Below the pieces are notes generated by a model. The model searched no databases. It was not told where the DNA came from and saw only the letters and a list, made by a program, of their open reading frames with translations. A stretch of DNA of 64,000 bases. Origin: Euonymus europaeus. Taxonomy: Eukaryota > Streptophyta > Magnoliopsida > Celastrales > Celastraceae. This document shows, in pieces, positions 37,001 through 50,900 of the stretch; positions within the stretch are counted from its first letter, which is position 1; each line of letters starts with the position of its first letter. The stretch is from the NCBI GenBank assembly GCA_963580455.1, contig OY756958.1, positions 8,382,501 through 8,446,500 on the forward strand, written 5' to 3'. The translations under genes and the position numbers were made by a program.

Positions 37001-39739
37001 GAACTTTTAACGTTTTTGTCCATTTGTCTGGTAAAGTTGGTGTTTTCACATCGAAATAATCTACGAAGCTTATACTCGTAAAATTTGAGATAGAAAACAA
37101 TAAAAAGTGTACACCGAGCAACTTTGATAGTCCGAAGTTGCACAACTCTCTCTATGGAGGAGCTTTTAACGTTTTTGTCCATTTGTCATAGAAAGTTGGG
37201 GTTTTGGCATCGAAATAATGTAGGATGCTTATAGTCATAAAATTTGACATAGAAGAACAATAAAAAGTGTACACCAAGCAACTTTTATGGCCCGAAGTTG
37301 CTCAACTCTCTCTATGGAGTAGCTTTAAACGTTTTTGTCGATTTGTCATACAAAGTTGGGGTTTTGGCATCGAAATAATCTAGGATGCTTATAGTCATAA
37401 AATTTGACATAGAAGAACAATAAAAAGTGTACACCGAGCAACTTTGATAGTCTGAAGTTGCAAAACTCTCTCTATGGAGGAGCTTTTAATGTTTTTGACC
37501 ATTTGTCATAGAAAGTTCGGGTTTTGGCATCAAAATAATCCACAAAGCATATACTCGTAAAATTGGACATAGAAGAACAATAAAAAGTGTACGCCGAGCA
37601 ACTTTGATGATTAGAAGTTGCTCAACTCTCTCTATTGAGGAGCTTTTAACGTTTTTGTCCATTTGTCTTGTAAATTTTTTGTTTTCAAATCGAAATAATC
37701 TAGGAAGATTATACTCGTAAAATTTGACATAGAAGAACAACAAAAAGTGTACACCGAGCAACTTTGATAGTCCGAAATTGCTCAACTCACTCTATGGAGG
37801 ATCTTTAAACGGTTTTGTCCATTTGTCCTAGAAGGTTGGTGCTTTGGCATCGAAATAATCTAGGAAGCTTATACAAGTAAAATTTGACGTAGAAGAACAG
37901 TAAAAAGTGTACACCGAGCAACTTTGATAGTCCGAAGTTGCACAACTCTCTCTATGGATGAGCTTTTATTGTTTTTGTCCATTTGTCATAGAAAGTTGGG
38001 GTTTTGGCATCGAAATAATCTAGGAAGCTTATACACGTAAAATTTGATATAGAAGAACAATAAAAAGTGTACACTGAGCAACTTTGACAGTCCGAAGTTG
38101 CACAACTCTCTCTATGGAGGAGCTTTTAATGTTTTTGTCCATTTGTCATAGAAAGTTGGGGTTTTGGCATCGAAATTATCTAGGATGCTTATAGTCGTAA
38201 AATTTGACATAGAAGAACAATAAAAAGTGTACACCGAGCAACTTTTATGGTCCGAAGTTGCTCAACTTTCTCTATGGATTAGCTTTAAACGGTTTTGTTT
38301 ATTTGTCATAGAAAGTTGTGGTTTTGGAATTGAAATAATCTAGGAAGCTTATACTCGTAAAATTTGACGTAGAAGAAAAGTAAAAAGTGTACAATGAGCA
38401 ACTTTGATGGTCCGGAATTGCTCAACTCTTACTATGAAGTAGCTTTTAACGGTTTTGCTCATTTCTTATTGATAGTTGGGGTTTTGGTATCAAAATAATC
38501 TAGCAAGCATATACTCGTAAAATTTGACATAGAACAACAACAAAAAGTGTACATCGAGCGACTTTGATAGTCCGAAGTTGCTCAACTCACTCTATGGATG
38601 AGCTTTAAACGGTTTTGTCCTTTTGTCATAGAAAGTTGGGTTTCTGGCATCGAAATAATCTACGAAGCTTATACTCGTAAAATTTGACATAGAAGAACAA
38701 TAAAAAGTGTACACCGAGCAACATTGATAGTCCGAAGTTGCACAACTCACTCTATGGAGGAGCTTTTAACGTTGAAAGTTGGGGTTTTCAAATCGAAATA
38801 ATCTAGGAAGCTTATACTCGTAAAATTTGACATAGAAGAACAGTAAAAAGTGTACACCGAGCAACTTTGATAGTCCGAAGTTGCACAACTCTCTCTATGG
38901 ATGAGCTTTTAATGTTTTTGTCCATTTGTCATAGAAAGTTGGGGTTTTGGCATCGAAATAATCTACGAAGCTTATACACGTAAAATTTGATATAGAAGAA
39001 CAATAAAAAGTGTACACCGAGCAACTTTGACAGTCCGAAGTTGCACAACTCTCTCTATGGAGGAGCTTTTAATGTTTTTGTCCATTTGTCATAGAAAGTT
39101 GGGGTTTTGGCATCGAAATTATCTAGGATGCTTATAGTCGTAAAATTTGACATAGAAGAACAATAAAAAGTGTACACCGAGCAACTTTTATGGTCCGAAG
39201 TTGCTCAACTTTCTCTATGGAGTAGCTTTAAACGGTTTTGTTTATTTGTCATAGAAAGTTGTGGTTTTGGAATTGAAATAATCTAGGAAGCTTATACTTG
39301 CAAAATTTGACATAGAAGAACAATAAAAAGTGTACACCGAGCAACTTTGATAGTCCGAAGTTGCTCAACTCACTTTATGGAGGAGCTTTAAACGGTTTTG
39401 TCCATTTGTCATAGAAAGTTGGGGTTTTGGCATCGAAATAATCTAGGAAGCTTATACTCGTGAAATTTGACATAGAATAACAATAAAAAGTGTACACCGA
39501 GCAATTTTGATAGTCCGAAGTTGCACAACTCTCTCTATGGAGGAGCTTCTAACGTTTTTGTCCGTTTGTCTTGTAAAGTTGTTGTTTTCACATCGAAATA
39601 ATCTAGGAGGCTTATACTCGTAAAATTTGACATAGAAGAACAATAAAAAGTGTACACCGAGCAACCTTGATAGTCCGAAGTTGCTCAACTCACTCTATGG
39701 AGGAGCTTTAAACGGTTTTGTCCATTTGTCATAGAAAGT
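25079..39739. repeat. Interior higher-order repeat zone, 5102- and 3342-bp offsets
   Basis: Deleted monomers at 25079, 30181, 33523, 36066 and 38769 mark unit positions. Strings match at offset 5102 (25686/30788, 25923/31025, 26499/31601, 27522/32624) and at 3342 (30181/33523, 29282/32624). The 5102 offset equals 3342 plus an internal 1760-bp, 11-monomer duplication (27522/29282). Few differences separate the copies by eye, so these events are recent. 3342 fits 21 monomers minus the 17-bp deletion and one single-base loss. Confidence 0.8.
28481..28800. repeat. Two identical adjacent monomers
   Basis: Bases 28481-28640 and 28641-28800 are identical by eye over 160 bp, including the subtype change CTTATACTTGCAAAATTT. 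This is a single-monomer duplication recent enough to show no substitution. Confidence 0.85.
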
Positions 39740-42700
39740 TAGGGTTTTGGCATCGAAATAATCTATGAAGCTTATACTCGTAAAATTTGACGTAGAAGAA
39801 AAATAAAAAGTGTACAATGAGCAACTTTGATGGTCCGGAATTGCTCAACTCTTACTATGAAGTAGCTTTTAACGGTTTTGCTCATTTCTTATTGATAGTT
39901 GGGGTTTTGGTATCAAAATAATCTAGCAATCATATACTCGTAAAATTTGACATAGAACAACAACAAAAAGTGTACATCGAGCGACTTTGATAGTCCGAAG
40001 TTGCTCAACTCACTCTATGGATGAGCTTTAAACGGTTTTGTCCTTTTGTCATAGAAAGTTGGGTTTTTGGCATCGAAATAATCTACGAAGCTTATACTCG
40101 TAAAATTTGACATAGAAGAACAATAAAAAGTGTACACCGAGCAACATTGATAGTCCGAAGTTGCACAACTCACTCTATGGAGGAGCTTTTAACGTTGAAA
40201 GTTGGGGTTTTGGAATCGAAATAATCTAGGAAGCTTATACTCGTAAAATTTGACATAGAAGAACAATAAAAAGTGTACAATGAGCAACTTTGATAGTCCG
40301 AAGTTGCACAACTCTCTCTATGGAGGAGCTTTAAAACGTTTTTGTCCATTTGTCATAGATAGTTGGGGTTTTGGCATCGAAATAATCTAAGATGCTTATA
40401 GTCATAAAATTTGACATAGAAGAACAATAAAAAGTGTACACCGAGCAACTTTTATGGTCCAAAGTTGCTCAACTCTCTCTATGGAGTAGATTTAAACGGT
40501 TTTGTCCATTTGTCATAGAAAGTTGGGGTTTTGGAATCGAAATAATCTAGGAAGCTTATACTCGTAAAATTTGACATAGAATAACAATAAAATGTGTACA
40601 CCGAGCAACTTTTATGGTCCGAAGTTGCTCAACTCTCTCTATGGAGTAGCTTTTAACGGTTTTGTCGATTTGTCACTGATAGTTGGTGTTTTGGCATCGA
40701 AATAATCTAGGAAGCTTATACTCGTAAAATTTGACATAGAAGAACAACAAAAAGTGTACACCGAGCAACTTTGATAGTCCGAAGTTTCTCAACTCACTCT
40801 ATGGAGGAGCTTTAAACGATTTTGTCCTTTTGTCATAGAAAGTTGGGTTTTTGGCATCGAAATAATCTATGAAGCTTATACTCGTAAAATTTGACATAGA
40901 ATAAGAATAAAAAGTGTACACCGAGCAACTTTGATTGTCCGAAGTAGCACAACTCACTCTATGGAGGAGCTTTAAACGGTTTTGTCCATTTGTCATAGAA
41001 AGTTGGGGTTTTGGAATCGAAATAATCTAGGATGCTTATAGTCGTAAAATTTGACATAGAAGAACAATGAAAAGTGTACACCGAGCAACTTTTATGGTCC
41101 GAAGTTGCTCAACTCTCTCTATGGAGGAGCTTTTAACGTTTTTGTCTATTTGTCTTGTAAAGTTGGTGTTTTCACATCGAAATAATCTACGAAGCTTATA
41201 CTCGTAAAATTTGAGATAGAAAACAATAAAAAGTGTACACCGAGCAACTTTTATGGTCCGAAGTTGCTCAACTTTCTTTATGGAGTAGCTTTAAACGGTT
41301 TTGTTTATTTGTCATAGAAAGTTGTGGTTTTGGAATTGAAATAATCTAGGAAGCTTATACTTGCAAAAATTTGACATAGAAGAACAATAAAAAGTGTACA
41401 CCGAGCAACTTTGATAGTCCGAAGTTGCTCAACTCACTTTATGGAGGAGCTTTAAACGGTTTTGTCCATTTGTCATAGAAAGTTAGGGTTTTGGCATCGA
41501 AATAATCTAGGAAGCTTATACTCGTAAAATTTGACGTAGAAGAAAAATAAAAAGTGTACAATGAGCAACTTTGATGGTCCGGAATTGCTCAACTCTTACT
41601 ATGAAGTAGCTTTTAACGGTTTTGCTCATTTCTTATTGATAGTTGGGGTTTTGGTATCAAAATAATCTAGCAATCATATACTCGTAAAATTTGACATAGA
41701 ACAACAACAAAAAGTGTACATCGAGCGACTTGGATAGTCCGAAGTTGCTCAACTCACTCTATGGATGAGCTTTAAACGGTTTTGTCCTTTTGTCATAGAA
41801 AGTTGGGTTTTTGGCATCGAAATAATCTACGAAGCTTATACTCGTAAAATTTGACATAGAAGAACAATAAAAAGTGTACACCGAGCAACATTGATAGTCC
41901 GAAGTTGCACAACTCACTCTATGGAGAAGCTTTTAACGTTGAAAGTTGGGGTTTTGGAATCGAAATAATCTAGGAAGCTTATACTCGTAAAATTTGACAT
42001 AGAAGAACAATAAAAAGTGTACAATGAGCAACTTTGATAGTCCGAAGTTGCACAACTCTCTCTATGGAGGAGCTTTAAAACGTTTTTGTCCATTTGTCAT
42101 AGATAGTTGGGGTTTTGGCATCGAAATAATCTAAGATGCTTATAGTCATAAAATTTGACATAGAAGAACAATAAAAAGTGTACACCGAGCAACTTTTATG
42201 GTCCAAAGTTGCTCAACTCTCTCTATGGAGTAGATTTAAACGGTTTTGTCCATTTGTCATAGAAAGTTGGGGTTTTGGAATCGAAATAATCTAGGAAGCT
42301 TATACTCGTAAAATTTGACATAGAATAACAATAAAATGTGTACACCGAGCAACTTTTATGGTCCGAAGTTGCTCAACTCTCTCTATGGAGTAGCTTTTAA
42401 CGGTTTTGTCGATTTGTCACTGATAGTTGGTGTTTTGGCATCGAAATAATCTAGGAAGCTTATACTCGTAAAATTTGACATAGAAGAACAACAAAAAGTG
42501 TACACCGAGCAACTTTGATAGTCCGAAGTTTCTCAACTCACTCTATGGAGGAGCTTTAAACGATTTTGTCCTTTTGTCATAGAAAGTTGGGTTTTTGGCA
42601 TCGAAATAATCTATGAAGCTTATACTCGTAAAATTTGACATAGAATAAGAATAAAAAGTGTACACCGAGCAACTTTGATTGTCCGAAGTAGCACAACTCA

Positions 42701-44969
42701 CTCTATGGAGGAGCTTTAAACGGTTTTGTCCATTTGTCATAGAAAGTTGGGGTTTTGGAATCGAAATAATCTAGGATGCTTATAGTCGTAAAATTTGACA
42801 TAGAAGAACAATGAAAAGTGTACACCGAGCAACTTTTATGGTCCGAAGTTGCTCAACTCTCTCTATGGAGGAGCTTTTAACGTTTTTGTCTATTTGTCTT
42901 GTAAAGTTGGTGTTTTCACATCGAAATAATCTACGAAGCTTATACTCGTAAAATTTGAGATAGAAAACAATAAAAAGTGTACACCGAGCAACTTTTATGG
43001 TCCGAAGTTGCTCAACTTTCTTTATGGAGTAGCTTTAAACAGTTTTGTTTATTTGTCATAGAAAGTTGTGGTTTTGGAATTGAAATAATCTAGGAAGCTT
43101 ATACTTGCAAAATTTGACATAGAAGAACAATAAAAAGTGTACACCGAGCAACTTTGATAGTCCGAAGTTGCTCAACTCACTTTATGGAGGAGCTTTAAAC
43201 GGTTTTGTCCATTTGTCATAGAAAGTTAGGGTTTTGGCATCGAAATAATCTAGAAAGCTTATACTCGTAAAATTTGACGTAGAAGAAAAATAAAAAGTGT
43301 ACAATGAGCAACTTTGATGGTCCGGAATTGCTCAACTCTTACTATGAAGTAGCTTTTAACGGTTTTGCTCATTTCTTATTGATAGTTGGGGTTTTGGTAT
43401 CAAAATAATCTAGCAATCATATACTCGTAAAATTTGACATAGAACAACAACAAAAAGTGTACATCGAGCGACTTTGATAGTCCGAAGTTGCTCAACTCAC
43501 TCTATGGATGAGCTTTAAACGGTTTTGTCCTTTTGTCATAGAAAGTTGGGTTTTTGGCATCGAAATAATCTACGAAGCTTATACTCGTAAAATTTGACAT
43601 AGAAGAACAATAAAAAGTGTACACCGAGCAACATTGATAGTCCGAAGTTGCACAACTCACTCTATGGAGGAGCTTTTAACGTTGAAAGTTGGGGTTTTGG
43701 AATCGAAATAATCTAGGAAGCTTATACTCGTAAAATTTGACATAGAAGAACAATAAAAAGTGTACAATGAGCAACTTTGATAGTCCGAAGTTGCACAACT
43801 CTCTCTATGGAGGAGCTTTAAAACGTTTTTGTCCATTTGTCATAGATAGTTGGGGTTTTGGCATCGAAATAATCTAAGATGCTTATAGTCATAAAATTTG
43901 ACATAGAAGAACAATAAAAAGTGTACACCGAGCAACTTTTATGGTCCAAAGTTGCTCAACTCTCTCTATGGAGTAGATTTAAACGGTTTTGTCCATTTGT
44001 CATAGAAAGTTGGGGTTTTGGAATCGAAATAATCTAGGAAGCTTATACTCGTAAAATTTGACATAGAATAACAATAAAATGTGTACACCGAGCAACTTTT
44101 ATGGTCCGAAGTTGCTCAACTCTCTCTATGGAGTAGCTTTTAACGGTTTTGTCGATTTGTCACTGATAGTTGGTGTTTTGGCATCGAAATAATCTAGGAA
44201 GCTTATACTCGTAAAATTTGACATAGAAGAACAACAAAAAGTGTACACCGAGCAACTTTGATAGTCCGAAGTTTCTCAACTCACTCTATGGAGGAGCTTT
44301 AAACGATTTTGTCCTTTTGTCATAGAAAGTTGGGTTTTTGGCATCGAAATAATCTATGAAGCTTATACTCGTAAAATTTGACATAGAATAAGAATAAAAA
44401 GTGTACACCGAGCAACTTTGATTGTCCGAAGTAGCACAACTCACTCTATGGAGGAGCTTTAAACGGTTTTGTCCATTTGTCATAGAAAGTTGGGGTTTTG
44501 GAATCGAAATAATCTAGGATGCTTATAGTCGTAAAATTTGACATAGAAGAACAATGAAAAGTGTACACCGAGCAACTTTTATGGTCCGAAGTTGCTCAAC
44601 TCTCTCTATGGAGGAGCTTTTAACGTTTTTGTCTATTTGTCTTGTAAAGTTGGTGTTTTCACATCGAAATAATCTACGAAGCTTATACTCGTAAAATTTG
44701 AGATAGAAAACAATAAAAAGTGTACACCGAGCAACTTTTATGGTCCGAAGTTGCTCAACTTTCTTTATGGAGTAGCTTTAAACGGTTTTGTTTATTTGTC
44801 ATAGAAAGTTGTGGTTTTGGAATTGAAATAATCTAGGAAGCTTATACTTGCAAAATTTGACATAGAAGAACAATAAAAAGTGTACACCGAGCAACTTTGA
44901 TAGTCCGAAGTTGCTCAACTCACTTTATGGAGGAGCTTTAAACGGTTTTGTCCATTTGTCATAGAAAGT
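39740..44969. repeat. Three tandem copies of an 11-monomer, 1743-bp higher-order repeat
   Basis: The deleted monomers at 40192, 41936 and 43679 lie 1744 and 1743 bp apart, and all eleven monomers in each copy keep the same order and subtype. Ten monomers of about 160 and one of 143 give 1743; the extra base is an A near 41367. A marker shared by all three copies is AATAAAATGTGTACACC (about 40588, 42332, 44076). By eye only a handful of bases differ between the second and third copies. This is the most homogeneous part of the window. Confidence 0.88.
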
Positions 44970-47900
44970 TGGGGTTTTGGCATCGAAATAATCTAGAAAG
45001 CTTATACTCGTAAAATTTGACATAGAATAACAATAAAATGTGTACACCGAGCAATTTTGATAGTCCGAAGTTGCACAACTCTCTCTATGGAGGAGCTTCT
45101 AACTTTTTTGTCCATTTGTCTTGTAAAGTTGTTGTTTTCACATCGAAATAATCTAGGAGGCTTATACTCGTAAAATTTGACATAGAAGAACAATAAAAAG
45201 TGTACACCGAGCAACCTTGATAGTCCGAAGTTGCTCAACTCACTCTATGGAGGAGCTTTTAATGTTTTTGTCCATTTGTCATAGAAAGTTAGGGTTTTGG
45301 CATCGAAATAATCTAGGAAGCTTATACTCGTAAAATTTGACGTAGAAGAAAAGTAAAAAGTGTACAATGAGCAACTTTGATGGTCCGGAATTGCTCAACT
45401 CTTACTATGAAGTAGCTTTTAACGGTTTTGCTCATTTCTTATTGATAGTTGGGGTTTTGGTATCAAAATAATCTAGCAAGCATATACTCGTAAAATTTGA
45501 CATAGAACAACAACAAAAAGTGTACATCGAGCGACTTTGATAGTCCGAAGTTGCTCAACTCACTCTATGGATGAGCTTTAAACGGTTTTGTCCTTTTGTC
45601 ATAGAAAGTTGGGTTTTTGGCATCGAAATAATCTACGAAGCTTATACTCGTAAAATTTGACATAGAAGAACAATAAAAAGTGTACACCGAGCAACTTTGA
45701 TAGTCCGAAGTTGCACAACTCACTCTATGGAGGAGCTTTTAATGTTTTTGTCCATTTGTCATAGAAAGTTGGGTTTTGGCATCGAAATAATCTAGGAAGC
45801 TTATACTCGTGAAATTTGACATAGAAGAACAATAAAAAGTGTACACCGAGTAACATTGATAGTCCGAAGTTGCACAACTCACTCTATGGAGGAGCTTTTA
45901 ACGTTGAAAGTTGGGGTTTTGGAATCGAAATAATCTAGGAAGCTTATACTCGTAAAATTTGACATAGAAGAACAATAAAAAGTGTACAATGAGCAACTTT
46001 GATAGTCCGAAGTTGCACAACTCTCTCTATGGAGGAGCTTTAAAACGTTTTTGTCCATTTGTCATAGATAGTTGAGGTTTTGGCATCGAAATAATCTAAG
46101 ATGCTTTTAGTCATAAAATTTGACATAGAAGAACAATAAAAAGTGTACACCGAGCAACTTTTATGGTCCAAAGTTGCTCAACTCTCTCTATGGAGTAGCT
46201 TTTAACGGTTTTGTCGATTTGTCATTGATAGTTGGTGTTTTGGCATCGAAATAATCTAGGAAGCTTATACTCGTAAAATTTGACATAGAAGAACAACAAA
46301 AAATGTACACCGAGCAACTTTGATAGTCCGAAGTTGCTCAACTCACTCTATGGAGGAGCTTTAAACGATTTTGTCCTTTTGTCATAGAAAGTTGGGTTTT
46401 TGGCATCGAAATAATCTATGAAGCTTATACTCATAAAATTTGACATAGAATAAGAATAAAAAGTGTACACCGGGCAACTTTGATTGTCCGAAGTAGCACA
46501 ACTCACTCTATGGAGGAGCTTTAAACGGTTTTGTCCATTTGTCATAGAAAGTTGGGTTTTTGGAATCGAAATAATCTAGGATGCTTATAGTCGTAAAATT
46601 TGACATAGAAGAACAATGAAAAGTGTACACCGAGGAACTTTTATGGTCCGAAGTTGCTCAACTCTCTCTATGGAGGAGCTTTTAACGTTTTTGTCCATTT
46701 GTCTTGTAAAGTTGGTATTTTCACATCGAAATAATCTACGAAGCTTATACTCGTAAAATTTGAGATAGAAAACAATAAAAAGTGTACACCGAGCAACTTT
46801 GATAGTCCGAAGTTGCACAACTCTCTCTATGGAGGAGCTTTTAACGTTTTTGTCCATTTGTCATAGAAAGTTGGGGTTTTGGCATCGAAATAATGTAGGA
46901 TGCTTATAGTCGTAAAATTTGACATAGAAGAACAATAAAAAGTGTACACCGAGCAACTTTTATGGTCGAAGTTGCTCAACTCTCTCTATGGAGGAGTTTT
47001 TAACATTTTTGTCCATTTGTCTTGTAAAGTTGGTGTTTTCACATCGAAATAATCTACGAAGCTTATACTCGTAAAATTTGAGATAGAAGAACAATAAAAA
47101 GTGTACACCGAGCAACTTTGATAGTCCGAAGTTGCACAACTCTCTCTATGGAGGAGCTTTTAACGTTTTTGTCCATTTGTCATAGAAAGTTGGGGTTTTG
47201 GCATCGAAATAATGTAGGATGCTTATAGTCGTAAAATTTGACATAGAAGAACAATAAAAAGTGTACACCAAGCAACTTTTATGGTCCGAAGTTGCTCAAC
47301 TTTCTCTATGGAGTAGCTTTAAACGCTTTTGTCGATTTGTCATACAAAGTTGGGGTTTTGGCATCGAAATAATCTAGGATGCTTATAGTCATAAAATTTG
47401 ACATAGAAGAACAATAAAAAGTGTACACCGAGCAACTTTGATAGTCTGAAATTGCAAAACTCTCTCTATGGAGGAGCTTTTAATGTTTTTGACCATTTAT
47501 CATAGAAAGTTCGGGTTTTGGCATCAAAATAATCCACAAAGCATATACTCGTAAAATTGGACATAGAAGAACAATAAAAAGTGTACGCCGAGCAACTTTG
47601 ATGATTAGAAGTTGCTCAACTCTCTCTATTGAGGAGCTTTTAACGTTTTTGTCCATTTGTCTTGTAAATTTTGTGTTTTCAAATCGAAATAATCTAGGAA
47701 GCTTATACTCGTAAAATTTGACATAGAAGAACAACAAAAAGTGTACACCGAGCAACTTTGATAGTCCGAAATTGCTCAACTCACTCTATGGAGTAGCTTT
47801 TATCGGTTTTGTCGATTTGTCATTGATAGTTGGTGTTTTGGCATCGAAATAATCTAGGAAGCTTATACTCGTAAAATTTGACATAGAATAACAATAAAAA

Positions 47901-50900
47901 GTGTACACCGAGCAACTTTTATGGTCCGAAGTTGCTCAACTCTCTCTATGGAGTAGCTTTTAACGGTTTTGTTTATTTGTCATTGATAGTTGGTGTTTTG
48001 GCATCGAAATAATCTAGGAAGCTTATACTCGTAAAATTTGACATAGAAGAACAACAATAAGTGTACACCGAGCAACTTTGATAGTCCGAAGTTGCTCAAC
48101 TCACTCTAAGGAGGAGCTTTAAACGATTTTGTCCTTTTGTCGTAGAAAGTTGGGTTTTTGGCATCGAAATATTCTATGAAGCTTATACTCGTAAAATTTG
48201 ACATAGAATAAGAATAAAAAGTGTACACCGAGCAACTTTGATTGTCCGAAGTAGCACAACTCACTCTATGGAGGAGCTTTAAACGGTTTTGTCCATTTGT
48301 CATAGAAAGTTGGGGTTTTGGAATCGAAATAATCTAGGATGCTTATAGTCGTAAAATTTGACATAGAAGAACAATGAAAAGTGTACACCGAGGAACTTTT
48401 ATGGTCCGAAGTTGCGCAACTCTCTCTATGGAGGAGCTTTTAACGTTTTTGTCCATTTGTCTTGTAAAGTTGGTGTTTTCACATCGAAATAATTTACGAA
48501 GCTTATACTCGTAAAATTTGAGATAGAAAACAATAAAAAGTGTACACCGAGCAACTTTGATAGTCCGAAGTTGCACAACTCTCTCTATGGAGGAGCTTTT
48601 AACGTTTTTGTCCATTTGTCATAGAAAGTTGGGGTTTTGGCATCGAAATAATGTAGGATGCTTATAGTCGTAAAATTTGACATAGAAGAACAATAAAAAG
48701 TGTACATCGAGCAACTTTTATGGTCCGAAGTTGCTCAACTCTCTCTATGGAGGAGCTTTTAACGTTTTTGTCCATTTGTCTTGTAAAGTTGGTGTTTTCA
48801 CATCGAAATAATCTACGAAGCTTATACTCGTAAAATTTGAGATAGAAAACAATAAAAAGTGTACACCGAGCAACTTTGATAGTCCGAAGTTGCACAACTC
48901 TCTCTATGGAGGAGCTTTTAACGTTTTTGTCCATTTGTCATAGAAAGTTGGGGTTTTGGCATCGAAATAATGTAGGATGCTTATAGTCGTAAAATTTGAC
49001 ATAGAAGAACAATAAAAAGTGTACACCAAGCAACTTTTATGGTCCGAAGTTGCTCAACTCTCTCTATGGAGTAGCTTTAAACGTTTTTGTCGATTTGTCA
49101 TAGAAAGTTGGGGTTTTGGCATCGAAATAATCTAGGATGCTTATAGTCATAAAATTTGACATAGAAGAACAATAAAAAGTGTACACCGAGCAACTTTGAT
49201 AGTCTGAAGTTGCAAAACTCTCTCTATGGAGGAGCTTTTAATGTTTTTGACCATTTGTCATAGAAAGTTCGGGTTTTGGCATCAAAATAATCCACAAAGC
49301 ATATACTGGTAAAATTGGACATAGAAGAACAATAAAAAGTGTACGCCGAGCAACTTTGATGATTAGAAGTTGCTCAACTCTCTCTATTGAGGAGCTTTTA
49401 ACGTTTTTGTCCATTTGTATTGTAAATTTTGTGTTTTCATATCGAAATAATCTAGGAAGCTTATACTCGTAAAATTTGACATAGAAGAACAACAAAAAGT
49501 GTACACCGAGCAACTTTGATAGTCCGAAATTGCTCAACTCACTCTATGGAGGATCTTTAAACGGTTTTGTCTATTTGTCCTAGAAGGTTGGTGCTTTGGC
49601 ATCGAAATAATCTAGGAAGCTTATACACGTAAAATTTGACATAGAAGAACAGTAAAAAGTGTACACTGAGCAACTTTGATAGTCCGAAGTTGCACAACTC
49701 TCTCTATGGATGAGCTTTTAATGTTTTTGTCCATTTGTCATAGAAAGTTGGGGTTTTGGCATCGAAATAATCTAGGAAGCTTATACACGTAAAATTTGAT
49801 ATAGAAGAACAATAAAAAGTGTACACCGAGCAACTTTGAGAGTCCGAAGTTGCACAACTCTCTCTATGGAGGAGCTTTTAATGTTTTTGTCCATTTGTCA
49901 TAGAAAGTTGGGGTTTTGGCATCGAAATTATCTAGGATGCTTATAGTCGTAAAATTTGACATAGAAGAACAATAAAAAGTGTACACCGAGCAACTTTTAT
50001 GGTCCGAAGTTGCTCAACTTTCTCTATGGAGTAGCTTTAAACGGTTTTGTTTATTTGTCATAGAAAGTTGTGGTTTTGGAATTGAAATAATCTAGGAAGC
50101 TTATACTTGCAAAATTTGACATAGAAGAACAATAAAAAGTGTACACCGAGCAACTTTGATAGTCCGAAGTTGCTCAACTCACTTTATGGAGGAGCTTTAA
50201 ACGGTTTTGTCCATTTGTCATAGAAAGTTGGGGTTTTGGCATCGAAATAATCTAGGAAGCTTATACTCGTAAAATTTGACATAGAATAACAATAAAAAGT
50301 GTACACCGTGCAATTTTGATAGTCCGAAGTTGCACAACTCTCTCTATGGAGGAGCTTCTAACGTTTTTGTCCATTTGTCTTGTAAAGTTGTTGTTTTCAC
50401 ATCGAAATAATCTAGGAGGCTTATACTCGTAAAATTTGACATAGAAGAACAATAAAAAGTGTACACCGAGCAACCTTGATAGTCCGAAGTTGCTCAACTC
50501 ACTCTATGGAGGAGCTTTAAACGGTTTTGTCCATTTGTCATAGAAAGTTAGGGTTTTGGCATCGAAATAATCTAGGAAGCTTATACTCGTAAAATTTGAC
50601 GTAGAAGAAAAATAAAAAGTGTACAATGAGCAACTTTGATGGTCCGGAATTGCTCAACTCTTACTATGAAGTGGCTTTTAACGGTTTTGCTCATTTCTTA
50701 TTGATAGTTGGGGTTTTGGTATCAAAATAATCTGGCAAGCATATACTCGTAAAATTTGACATAGAACAACAAGAAAAAGTGTACATCGAGCGACTTTGAT
50801 AGTCCGAAGTTGCTCAACTCACTCTATGGATGAGCTTTAAACGGTTTTGTCCTTTTGTCATAGAAAGTTGGGTTTTTGGCATCGAAATAATCTACGAAGC

